Shown here one piece after another: positions 16,701 to 24,199 of a stretch of 64,000 bases of DNA. The DNA comes from Micropruina glycogenica. Its GTDB lineage: Bacteria > Actinomycetota > Actinomycetes > Propionibacteriales > Propionibacteriaceae. The stretch lies in assembly GCF_039524395.1 (NCBI RefSeq), contig NZ_BAAAGO010000001.1; one strand, 5' to 3'. A program made the position numbers and the translations under genes. Below the pieces are notes generated by a model. It ran no database searches. It was not told where the DNA came from and saw only the letters and a list, made by a program, of their open reading frames with translations. The stretch's first letter is position 1, and each line of letters opens with the position of its first letter.

Positions 16701-17369
16701 CGCACCTGGACGACGCGTGACTGGCGCGAGTTTCTGCTCGAGCACCCGCTGGTCGGCCAGCTCGTCAGCCGGCTGGTGTGGGTCGAGAACCCGGGGCCGA
16801 AGGAGCGGTTGTTCCGGCCCACCGAAGACGGCGGCCTGATCGACATCGACGACGAGTCGATCGAACTCGCAGACGACGCCCGGGTCGGGCTGGCCCACCG
16901 GGTGAGCGTGGGCGAGGCGACGTCCGAGGCCTGGGTGGCGCACCTGGCCGACTACGAGGTGGCGCCGCTGTTCGACCAGTTCGGCAACGCGCTGCCGGCG
17001 ATCGACCGCAACGCCACCCAGGTCACCGACCTGAAGGGCCACGTCACCGACACGTTCAGCTTTCGCGGGGTGGCCACCAAGCGCGGCTACCAGCGCGGCC
17101 CGGCCGAAGACGGCGCCTGGTTCGACGTGTACACCAAGGCGTTCACCGCCTCGGGGGTCACCGCGGTGCTGGAGTTCACCGGCAGCTACGTGCCTGAAGA
17201 GAACTTCGCCTGCGCCACCATCGGGCTGAATTTTCTGGGGGTGCGACGTCGTAGCGTGGCGCTGAACCAGGTGCCCGACGTGCTGCTGGCCGAGTGCTAC
17301 GCCGATTACGCGGCGCTGGCGGCGCTGGGGCCGTTCGATCCCGACTGGGAAAGGAAGACCGGGCCATGA
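13752..17369 (+). CDS. DUF4132 protein (YehI-like), HEAT-rich
   Basis: A 1205-residue cytosolic protein. Much of it is helical with HEAT-like units, clearest at ~580-640 (ELRAASAAWLATIGDPAAVP, then VPRAAMLAALQQLGDD). The DUF4132 domain lies at ~875-1020 (RRGWTADELADRTIPTAGFD, RLDFGSRQFIGR, MCSGRTWTTRDWREFLLEHP). Length and position match E. coli YehI (about 1210 residues, from memory). The ATG at 13752 was chosen over GTG 13734 because GAGGGG lies just upstream. Its stop overlaps the start of the MoxR-like ATPase (ATGA). As first gene of the operon it may be the client-binding or scaffold subunit; function is unknown. Confidence 0.85.
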   Translation: MVFDRLKSMLGGRVDGPSEPLRQALLPINAVSNPLYVRALAFVHDGSSPEVLLELDGAHQPELMTLLKYPAQLQSWSRWLPDDVKVRLREAGVSGDPNKTVPNSRSQLYRNTTLTQPQFLRFGYVLAAIGHGPNRQVPGVPKWLTALANDLCMVLDRAALPHLHWPPERFADLLRNDGMAEGDIAATVLLALSEQANIYGSSVVQPHELPGIDNYLLGFGHQIPPQAVLRLSADGRKGIAERVTANPAVGPVLAPIIARLAIDKAKGVRAAAIAALALLPGDLQTNALRPVLLTAPVAQSAELIEYLSRTQAGGALLDEAVGNGAKLGGAVDKANARREALHASAEVQPLIVPPFVPLPDALDEALAFQQLRSYVDAALNRSQGGQFEWQKQQAQLWRQLTDGDLQQIVRAAQGGPKPKVLQHFNTVQLAQSVPAFNLVHLMRLETNPKRNSVQWLVPHRIEQLTDLRQVDDAVVRTLNTREAFDMVPRLARESSWGTTLDPEVTWPWFAVHLDVLQAWLSGDATDVADALAVLAGFPTIPPVVLPSVSAVALGTSRRNRPTAQALLARHGAAPTLAAQGLADGKGELRAASAAWLATIGDPAAVPVLRKALAAEKREVPRAAMLAALQQLGDDISADLGPDALLAEAVKGLKAKIPPALDWFGFDHLPALSWADGSSVDPRIGTWWVVLANKLKDPDGSGLLDLYVGRLAPESGEALGRFVLDSWIAQDTRHPDQEQSRAHAAALGPQRYQWAQDTLKRILARPQTDPQYLGWVRENAARPVEQHVRDAFNEHQATYLGSAAAHRGLLALTTRVPGIELAGAVQAYIRSHGARRAQVDALMYPLYANGQPAAVQLLLSISRRFKQASVQATAAALVERLADRRGWTADELADRTIPTAGFDADALLRLDFGSRQFIGRATPAGTIELSTDNGKPIKALPAAREADDDELVKAAKKQLTTSRKELKAVLAQQTARLYEAMCSGRTWTTRDWREFLLEHPLVGQLVSRLVWVENPGPKERLFRPTEDGGLIDIDDESIELADDARVGLAHRVSVGEATSEAWVAHLADYEVAPLFDQFGNALPAIDRNATQVTDLKGHVTDTFSFRGVATKRGYQRGPAEDGAWFDVYTKAFTASGVTAVLEFTGSYVPEENFACATIGLNFLGVRRRSVALNQVPDVLLAECYADYAALAALGPFDPDWERKTGP

Positions 17370-18466
17370 CCGAGGTCACCACGAGCGAACTGCGGCCGCC
17401 GGCCGAGGTGCGCTACGCCGCCGAACTGGACGCGCTGGCGCGCGCCGATCAGGCGTCGGGTGCGCCGGTGCCGCCGGGCTGGCAGCTGAGCGCCCGGGCC
17501 GTCCGGGCGTTCGTGGTGGGTGATGCCGGGCTGGGCGTCACCCGCAAGTTCTACGGCGACGACCCGCTGGTCGACCGGGCCATCGTGTCGCTGCTGGGTC
17601 GGCAGGGGCTGATGCTGGTGGGCGAGCCGGGCACCGCCAAGTCGATGCTGTCGGAGTTGTTGGCTGCGGCCATCTCGGGCACCTCGAACCTGACCATTCA
17701 GGGCTCGGCCGGCACCACCGAAGACCATGTGCGCTACTCGTGGAACTACGCCCTGCTGATCGCCGAGGGCCCCACCCAGCGGGCGCTTGTGCCCTCGCCG
17801 GTGTACCAGGCGATGGCCAGGGGCGCGATCGCCCGGTTCGAAGAGATCACCCGTTGTCCGGCCGAGATTCAAGACACCCTGGTGTCGATTCTCAGCGAGA
17901 AGCAGATCATGATTCCCGAGTTCGGCGACGAGGCCCGGTTGGCCGCCCGTCCGGGCTTCAACGTGATCGCCACCGCCAACCTGCGCGACCGCGGCGTGCA
18001 CGAGATGTCGGCCGCGCTGAAGCGCCGGTTCAACTTCGAGACCGTGCGGCCGATCAGCGACCGTGCGTTCGAGGCCGAGTTGATCGGCCGGGCGTTGGAC
18101 GCCGAACTCGGCCCTCAGCGGCCGCAGTTGTCGCCGCCGGTGCTCGACGTGCTGGTCACCGCCTTCGCCGACCTGCGCACCGGACGCACCGACACCGGCA
18201 CCCCGGTCAAGCGTCCCGATGCGGTGATGTCGACCGCCGAGGCGGTCAACGTCGCGGTGGCGGCGTCGATGGCGGCCCGCTACCTGGGCGACGGCACGGT
18301 GCGCGCCGGCGACATCGCCCGGCAGATCGTCGGCGTGGCCCAGAAGGGCGAGGAAGAGGACGCCCGGCTGGTGCGGCACTACGTCGACAACGTGGTGCGG
18401 CAGCGGGCCCGGGGCAGTTCGCCCTGGCGCGAGTTCTTCGACGCCGCCGAGGGGTTGTGGGGCTGA
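17366..18466 (+). CDS. MoxR-type AAA+ ATPase (YehL-like)
   Basis: A 366-residue AAA+ ATPase. Walker A is GEPGTAKS at 86-93, the Walker B region ARFEE at 156-160, sensor 1 TAN at 203-205, followed by RDRG and LKRRFNF, and the C-terminal lid carries the sensor 2 region. MoxR ATPases work with VWA-domain partners to remodel client proteins (RavA-ViaA, NorQ-NorD, CbbQ-CbbO), and a VWA protein is two genes downstream. The start ATG lies in the DUF4132 stop (ATGA). It is the likely motor of the five-gene system. Confidence 0.92.
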   Translation: MTEVTTSELRPPAEVRYAAELDALARADQASGAPVPPGWQLSARAVRAFVVGDAGLGVTRKFYGDDPLVDRAIVSLLGRQGLMLVGEPGTAKSMLSELLAAAISGTSNLTIQGSAGTTEDHVRYSWNYALLIAEGPTQRALVPSPVYQAMARGAIARFEEITRCPAEIQDTLVSILSEKQIMIPEFGDEARLAARPGFNVIATANLRDRGVHEMSAALKRRFNFETVRPISDRAFEAELIGRALDAELGPQRPQLSPPVLDVLVTAFADLRTGRTDTGTPVKRPDAVMSTAEAVNVAVAASMAARYLGDGTVRAGDIARQIVGVAQKGEEEDARLVRHYVDNVVRQRARGSSPWREFFDAAEGLWG

Positions 18467-18471
18467 CACCG

Positions 18472-21084
18472 ATGGCCGAGCCTGTCGAGACCGAGCTTGT
18501 CGAGACCCCGCTTGGCGAGACGTCGGTCGATCTTGTCGAGACCCCGTCTGGCGAGCCGAATCCGCCGGTCGAGCTTGTCGAGACCCCACCCCGCCTCGCC
18601 CACGCCCTGGCCGCCCTCACCCGCTGGCGCGACCGGGGGGTGCACTTCGTGGGCATCAGGCACCACTCGCCCGGCTGCGCGGCCGCTCTTGCCGCGCTGC
18701 TCGACGAGGTGCGGCCGGCCGTGGTGCTGATCGAGGGCCCACGCGAGTACGACCGGCTGCTGCCCGCCCTGGCCGACGCGCGCACCGTCCCGCCCGTGGC
18801 GGTGCTCTCGGTGGGCGAGCGGCAGAGCGCTTTCTACCCCCTGGCCGACTTCTCGCCCGAGTGGGTGGCGCTGCGCTGGGGCATGGCGGCCGGCGCCACC
18901 GTGCGGTTCTTCGACGCCAGCTACTCAGACGACCCCGACGCCGACGAGGTGCGCACCCTGCAGGCCGAGCACCACCTGGCGCGCAGCGAACTGATCGCGG
19001 CGGTGGCCGCAGCGCTGGGCTGCCGCGACCACGACGAGGTCTGGGAGCACCTGTTCGAGGTGCGCGGGCCCGAGGCGCTGGCCGACTGGCGCACGTTCTT
19101 CGCCGACACCCTGGCGTGGGCCGGCCTCGCTCGGCTCGACGCCGACCGGGCCCTGCTCGATGGCGACGGCACGCACGCCCGCGAGGCGGTGATGGCCTCG
19201 GTGCTGCAGCAGTACCGCGACGAGCCGGGCGGCGTGGTGGTGGTCACGGGCGCCTTTCACACCCTCGCCCTGATCGAGGTGTTGGACGGTGCCCCCGAGG
19301 CGGCCTGGGTGCGCGCCCACAAGTCCGCGGCGCACCAGCTCGACCGCGAAGCCTGGCTGATCCGCTACGACTTCGACCGGCTCGACGGCCTGCGCGGCTA
19401 CGGCGCGGGCATGCCGTCGCCGGGGTTCTGGCAGCGGGCCTGGCTGGCCCGCGCCGCCGGGGCGAGCCCTCGCGACTTCGCGGTCGAGGTCGTACTCGAC
19501 GTGGCGGCACGACTGCGCGGGGCCGGCGAACCGATCGGCTCGGCGTCGGTGATGGACGCCGCCGGCCAGGCCGTCCGGCTCGCCGAACTGCGCGCGCGGT
19601 CGTGGCCCGGCCGCACCGACATCACCGACGCCCTGGTGAGCTGTTTCGTGAAGGACGACTCGGGCCTGTCGGGAGCGATCGGCGAGGCGCTGCGTGAGGT
19701 GTTCGGCGGCCCGACGCTGGGCGAGTTGCCCGACGGGCTGGCCGCACCGCCGCTGGTGGCCGAGGCCCGGCGCATCGCCACCAAGCTGCGGTTCGTGATC
19801 ACCGATGCCACGCCCCGGGCGGTCAGCCTCGACACCCAGCGCAAGCCGGCCCACCGCCGGCGCCGCGAGTTTCTGGCCCGCATGCGGTTCGTCGGCAGCG
19901 GCTTCGCCCGGCAGACCGGCGGGGCCGACCTGGTGCAGGGCCTCGGCGCCGGTCTGCTGTTCGAAGACTGGGAGTACGCCTGGACGCCGCTCGTCGAGGC
20001 CAACCTGATCGCGGCCTCGGCGAAGGGGGCCACCCTGGCCGAACTGGTGCGCACCGGGGTTGCCCGACGGCTCGGTCGCGACGACACCTCGGCGGCCTCG
20101 GTGGCGAGCCTGATCACCGAACTGATCGTGATGGGCGAACCCGACGCCCTCGCGCCGGCGCTCGCCGCCCTGCGGCAGTGCTACGACGACGAGGCGCACC
20201 TGGGCTCGGTGGTCGCCAGCCTGCACGCCCTGGCCGGGTTGTTGGCCGACCAGGGCCGGCTCGCCTTGGGCGAGCACCTGGTCACGGTGCGCCAACTCAT
20301 CGCCTCGGGTCTGGCCGCCGCAGCCGGACTGGTGCCCCCGCTCACGGGCCTGCGCGCGGACGACCAGGCCAAAGCCTGCGACGATCTGATCGCCCTGCGG
20401 TCGCTGCTGGTGCGCTTCGAAGACTCGTCGGTCGAGCGTGCCGACCGGCCGTCGGTCGAGCCGCCGTCGGTCGAGCTTGTCGAGACCGGGGTTTCGACAA
20501 GCGCAACCAGCGAGGTTTCGACAGGCGCAACCAGCGAGGTTTCGACAGGCTCAACCAGCGAGGTTTCGACACGTTCAACCACTGAGCCCGTGCGCCGCGA
20601 ACTCCGGCGGCTGCGCCGCGACCCCGCCCTGCCCGCCCGGTTGCACGGCTGCCTGCTGGGGCTGGCGTTCAGCGACGCCGAGCTCGACCCCGACGAACTC
20701 GCCGGCGCCGCCGCCGCGCACCTGGCTCCCGGCGCCGACGCCGACCGGGTGGCCGGCTTTCTGCTCGGCCTGCTGCAGGCCGCGCCCGACCTGCTGCTGC
20801 ACACCCCCGAGTTGGTGGCGGCGCTCAACGCCGCGCTCGCAGCGATGGAGGCCGAGGCGTTCCTCGCGGTGCTGCCCGACCTGCGCCGGGCGTTCACCTG
20901 GCTGAAGCCGTCCGAAACCTCGCGGCTGGCCGGCCAACTGGCCGAACTGACCGGCGCGCGGGCGTCCGACCTCGACGCGGTGCTGTCGATCGACCCCGCC
21001 GTGGCCGAGCAGGCGGCGGCCCTCGAGCGTGAACTCACCGGGTCGCTGGTGCGCGACGGACTCGCCGCGTGGCTGGCCTCGTGA
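18472..21084 (+). CDS. DUF5682 family protein (YehM-like) with repeat-encoded insertions
   Basis: An 870-residue cytosolic protein. The conserved part starts at ~residue 45 (HFVGIRHHSPGC) and has the ValLeuIleGluGly strand and VVVVTGAFHTLAL typical of DUF5682; function unknown. Residues ~2-39 are encoded by tandem REP-A DNA (VETELVETP, VDLVETP, VELVETPP), and residues ~666-705 are encoded by a second REP-A block giving an 8-residue repeat (EVSTGATS, EVSTGSTS, EVSTRSTT). Both insertions keep the frame and look disordered; the first replaces the usual N-terminus and the second falls between domains. It starts five bases after the MoxR-like gene and its stop overlaps the VWA gene. Confidence 0.85.
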   Translation: MAEPVETELVETPLGETSVDLVETPSGEPNPPVELVETPPRLAHALAALTRWRDRGVHFVGIRHHSPGCAAALAALLDEVRPAVVLIEGPREYDRLLPALADARTVPPVAVLSVGERQSAFYPLADFSPEWVALRWGMAAGATVRFFDASYSDDPDADEVRTLQAEHHLARSELIAAVAAALGCRDHDEVWEHLFEVRGPEALADWRTFFADTLAWAGLARLDADRALLDGDGTHAREAVMASVLQQYRDEPGGVVVVTGAFHTLALIEVLDGAPEAAWVRAHKSAAHQLDREAWLIRYDFDRLDGLRGYGAGMPSPGFWQRAWLARAAGASPRDFAVEVVLDVAARLRGAGEPIGSASVMDAAGQAVRLAELRARSWPGRTDITDALVSCFVKDDSGLSGAIGEALREVFGGPTLGELPDGLAAPPLVAEARRIATKLRFVITDATPRAVSLDTQRKPAHRRRREFLARMRFVGSGFARQTGGADLVQGLGAGLLFEDWEYAWTPLVEANLIAASAKGATLAELVRTGVARRLGRDDTSAASVASLITELIVMGEPDALAPALAALRQCYDDEAHLGSVVASLHALAGLLADQGRLALGEHLVTVRQLIASGLAAAAGLVPPLTGLRADDQAKACDDLIALRSLLVRFEDSSVERADRPSVEPPSVELVETGVSTSATSEVSTGATSEVSTGSTSEVSTRSTTEPVRRELRRLRRDPALPARLHGCLLGLAFSDAELDPDELAGAAAAHLAPGADADRVAGFLLGLLQAAPDLLLHTPELVAALNAALAAMEAEAFLAVLPDLRRAFTWLKPSETSRLAGQLAELTGARASDLDAVLSIDPAVAEQAAALERELTGSLVRDGLAAWLAS
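18475..18588. repeat. REP-A cluster inside the DUF5682 gene (5' end)
   Basis: Four copies of GAGCTTGTCGAGACC-like sequence lie in the same orientation within the first 115 bases of the coding region, starting right after the ATG. All are in the same reading frame and encode V(E/D)LVETP-type peptides. Confidence 0.85.
20468..20586. repeat. REP-A block with 24-bp tandem units inside the DUF5682 gene
   Basis: One forward copy (GGTCGAGCTTGTCGAGACC, 20469-20487) is followed by four inverted copies with the core GGTTTCGACA. The last three are tandem 24-bp units starting GAGGTTTCGACA. The period of 24 keeps the frame and encodes an 8-residue repeat. Confidence 0.85.
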
Positions 21085-22199
21085 GCGGCGAGCAGGCCCG
21101 ACGCTGGCGGCTGGTGCTCGGCCGCTACGCCGACGGCAACCTGCCCCGCGACTCGTCCGATGCCGGGCTCGACGAAACCCTGGGCTACCTGTACGACCGC
21201 GAGTACACCCGCCGCGGCCACCGGCACGCCCGGGGCGGGGGCGGCACGCTCGACCCGTCGGCCATCAAAGCGCTCAACTGGCTGGGCAAGGCGCGCACAC
21301 TGTTTTCCGCCTCGACACTCGAGCGGCTGCAGGCCGACGCGGTCACCCGCTACGGCCTGGACGACCTGCTGGCCGACCCCGGCACCGTCGACGCGCTCGG
21401 CCCCAACCAGCAGCTCGCCACCGCCCTGATGCGCATGAAGGGCCGTCTCTCGCCAGCGGCAGCCGACGGCCTGCGCACCCTGATCGCGAAGGTGGTGGCC
21501 GACATCGTGGCCCGGCTCAAACCCCGGTTCACCACGGCCTTGACCGGCATGCGCGACCGCAGCCGACGCAGCCCGCACGCGTCGTCGGCCAACTTCGACG
21601 CCAAGCGCACCATCGCCGCAAACCTGGCCAACGTCGACCCGGCCACCGGGCGCATGCTGGTCGAGCAGGTGCGGTTCGCCGCCCGCAGGCGCCGCACCAA
21701 CCTGCAGTGGGACGTGATCGTGCTCGTCGACCAGTCGGGTTCGATGGCCGACTCGCTGCTGCACGCTGCGGTGTCGGCGTCGATTCTGGCCGGGCTGCCG
21801 GGGGTGAGCGTGCGGCTGATCCTGTTCGACACCTCGCTGGTCGACCTGACCCACCTGGCCCACGACCCGGTCGAGGTGCTGCTCACCGCCCAACTCGGTG
21901 GTGGCACCAACATCGCCCAGGCGATGAAGCACGCCGAGAGCCTGGTCAGCCAGCCGACCCGCACGGTGGTGGCGCTGATCAGCGACTTCGAAGAGGGCGG
22001 GTCGGTGACGGCGTTGATCGCCAGCGTGCGCCGGCTGGCGGCGAGCGGCGTCACGCTGCTGGGGCTGGCGGCGCTTTCTGACGAGGGCGAACCCTGGTAC
22101 GACGCCACCACGGCCGCCCGGCTGGTGGCCGCGGGTATGCCGGTGGCCGCCATGACGCCCGACCGGTTCGCCGAGTGGCTGGCCGAGGTGATGGCATGA
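21081..22199 (+). CDS. VWA domain protein (YehP-like), MoxR partner
   Basis: A 372-residue protein with a basic helical N-terminal half and a C-terminal von Willebrand A domain. The MIDAS metal site is visible as Asp217-Gln-Ser219-Gly-Ser221, with the Thr loop in GGGTNIAQA and the later Asp in LISDFEEGG. No signal peptide or membrane segment is present, so it acts in the cytosol, as expected for the VWA partner of a MoxR ATPase. The GTG at 21081 overlaps the DUF5682 stop (GTGA) and its own stop overlaps the SWIM gene (ATGA); a GTG 12 bases earlier is possible. Confidence 0.9.
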   Translation: MSGEQARRWRLVLGRYADGNLPRDSSDAGLDETLGYLYDREYTRRGHRHARGGGGTLDPSAIKALNWLGKARTLFSASTLERLQADAVTRYGLDDLLADPGTVDALGPNQQLATALMRMKGRLSPAAADGLRTLIAKVVADIVARLKPRFTTALTGMRDRSRRSPHASSANFDAKRTIAANLANVDPATGRMLVEQVRFAARRRRTNLQWDVIVLVDQSGSMADSLLHAAVSASILAGLPGVSVRLILFDTSLVDLTHLAHDPVEVLLTAQLGGGTNIAQAMKHAESLVSQPTRTVVALISDFEEGGSVTALIASVRRLAASGVTLLGLAALSDEGEPWYDATTAARLVAAGMPVAAMTPDRFAEWLAEVMA

Positions 22200-24199
22200 C
22201 ACCGGCGTGGCTGGCCACCTATGCGGACCTCGACGACGACGCCCTGGCCACGTTGGCCAACAAGGGGCTGGTGCGCCGCGGGCACAAAGAGGCCGAGCGC
22301 ATCGAGCTGGTCGAGGCCGGCGAGCCGTCCGTGCTGCTGCGTTACACCGGCATGCCGGGCGCCGAGGTGCGGCTGCTGCCCGGGAGTCCGCGGCGGGCGA
22401 CCTGCAGCTGCCCGGTGGCAGGGGTGTGCGTGCACATCGTGGCGGCCTGCGTGTGGGCGCGTGGGCCGGTCATCCGGGCGAACGACGCCGTCATCCCGGC
22501 GGACGCCGGGATCTCTCCCGACGCCTGCCGACCATCTTTACCGGCGGACGTGCTGGCCGAACTGCTCGCGCTCGATCCCGCAGCGGTCAACCGACAGGCC
22601 GGCGTGGCCGCCGTCCGCAAGCTGGCGGCAGCGCCACCCGCCGGCCCGACATCCATCGAGCAAAGGCCTGGCTCGCTGCGCATCAGCTGGGCCGATTCGC
22701 CCGAGATCGTCGCCGTGCCGGGCGGAGGGTTCGCGGGCATGTTGACGTCCGGCACTCACAGCGACGTGGCCGAGCGGGCCTGGCGGCTCGAGGCTCTGGT
22801 CAGGCTTTTCACCGAGAACGGACGCCCCTGGGTCTGGCCCGAGCACGCGCCCGACGTGGTGCAGCCCGGCCAGCGTGAGGCCATGCACCAGGCGGTCGAG
22901 GCGACCGAGAGCCTGCTGCGCCTCGGCCTGTCGCGGCTCGGTTCCGACGGCGTCGACCGGTTGCCCGCGGCCGCCCAGCGGGCCCGGCTCGAGGCCCTGC
23001 CGCTGCTCGGCGCCGTGCTGACCCGCGCCGCCGGACGCGCCGCGCGCATCGCCGCCCGCGCCGATGACACCACCGAACGCGACCTGCTCGACGTGCTGGC
23101 CAGGGCCTGGGCGCTGGCGACGGCCCTGGCCGCCGCGAACGCGCCGCTGCCCACCCACCTGCTGGGGGGTACCCGCGGCCCCGGCGACGACGCCGACACC
23201 GGCGTTCTGGTGCCGCTATCGGTGCGCTGGTGGACCGGCTCGTCAGGGTCGCGCGGCCTCACCCTCACGGTGTGGGATCGCACCAACGCCCGCCTCGAAA
23301 CCGCCACCACCGGACGGGCCGCGGGCGCCGACCCCGGCTTCGCCCGCTCGTGGACGACGCCGTTGCTGTGGGGCGCCTCCGCCGAGACGCTCGCCGCCGG
23401 ACCGTTCACACTGCAGGGGGCCGAACGGCGCGACGACGGCACGCTGAGCGCCACCACCCGCACCCGCGTCAGGGCCGAGTCGGCCTTCTCCACGGCACCG
23501 GTCGACCTGGACGCCTTCGCGGAGTCCGTCAACGGCGGCGGGGGAGCGCGCGGTCTGGCCTTTCTGCCGCCTCCGGCTCAGGTGCGGCTGGTGGTGCCCC
23601 GACGGCTGCTGGGCGTGGGTGAGCCCGAACTGGATGAGATCAACCAAGAGCTGGTGTGGCCGATCACCGACCGGTCGGGCGTGCGGCACCCGGTGCGATT
23701 CGATGCGACGGGCGCCGAGCAGGACGTGATCGGCTGGGTGCTGCACGACGGGCTGCCGGTTCACGCCGTGGTGCTCGACGAGCACGACCACCTGCTCTCG
23801 CTGTTCGTCACCCACCAGGGCACCCAACGGCTGATCTCACCCACCCTGACCCCGGCCGAACGTAAGCCGCGGCGCGGCTGGCTGGCCCGCAAGCCCAAGC
23901 CGCAACAGCCGCGGGCCTACACCGGGGCGTCCGGGCAGGTGGTGGGCCCGATCGGTCAACTCGCTGACGCGGTGCTCGACGTGTGCGAAGCGCTGGCGTC
24001 CACCGGCAGGCCGGCCCTGTCGCCCCGGCAGCGCGACACCCTGCAGCAGCGGGCGAGGCAGGTTGGCGACCTCGGCCTCGGGGCGCTGGCCGACGCGGTG
24101 GGGGCCCTGCTGGCCGAACCCACGCCGGCCAATGTGCTACGGGCCACGTTAGTGGCCGACCGCACCCGCACCCTGGCCGGGCTCACAACACCCAGGTGA
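22196..24199 (+). CDS. SWIM zinc-finger protein (YehQ-like)
   Basis: A 667-residue protein with a SWIM zinc finger near the N-terminus, Cys70-x-Cys72 and Cys78-x-His80, a fold that binds DNA or proteins. The rest is a long alpha/beta region with no named domain, containing GGTRGPGDDADTGVLVPLSV and a basic segment near 560 (RKPRRGWLARKPK). Residues ~92-108 (VIRANDAVIPADAGISP) are encoded by REP-B DNA directly after the finger. Last gene of the five-gene operon, coupled by ATGA to the VWA gene. Its end overlaps the convergent acetyltransferase gene by 17 bases. Confidence 0.85.
   Translation: MTPAWLATYADLDDDALATLANKGLVRRGHKEAERIELVEAGEPSVLLRYTGMPGAEVRLLPGSPRRATCSCPVAGVCVHIVAACVWARGPVIRANDAVIPADAGISPDACRPSLPADVLAELLALDPAAVNRQAGVAAVRKLAAAPPAGPTSIEQRPGSLRISWADSPEIVAVPGGGFAGMLTSGTHSDVAERAWRLEALVRLFTENGRPWVWPEHAPDVVQPGQREAMHQAVEATESLLRLGLSRLGSDGVDRLPAAAQRARLEALPLLGAVLTRAAGRAARIAARADDTTERDLLDVLARAWALATALAAANAPLPTHLLGGTRGPGDDADTGVLVPLSVRWWTGSSGSRGLTLTVWDRTNARLETATTGRAAGADPGFARSWTTPLLWGASAETLAAGPFTLQGAERRDDGTLSATTRTRVRAESAFSTAPVDLDAFAESVNGGGGARGLAFLPPPAQVRLVVPRRLLGVGEPELDEINQELVWPITDRSGVRHPVRFDATGAEQDVIGWVLHDGLPVHAVVLDEHDHLLSLFVTHQGTQRLISPTLTPAERKPRRGWLARKPKPQQPRAYTGASGQVVGPIGQLADAVLDVCEALASTGRPALSPRQRDTLQQRARQVGDLGLGALADAVGALLAEPTPANVLRATLVADRTRTLAGLTTPR
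22469..22515. repeat. REP-B copies inside the SWIM gene
   Basis: GTCATCCCGGC (22490-22500) and GCCGGGATCTC (22505-22515) form the full REP-B palindrome, preceded by a partial copy at 22469-22486. The frame is kept through both. The same element lies between genes near 33.2 and 36.7 kb. Confidence 0.8.

Noticed and set aside
20490..20586. CRISPR array
   Set aside because: The 24-bp units are contiguous with no spacers, lie inside a reading frame and derive from REP-A.
20181..22202. Long open frame on the minus strand opposite DUF5682/VWA
   Set aside because: It is a shadow of high-GC codon bias: no motifs, Arg/Ala/Gly-rich, and the plus strand holds coupled genes with conserved motifs.
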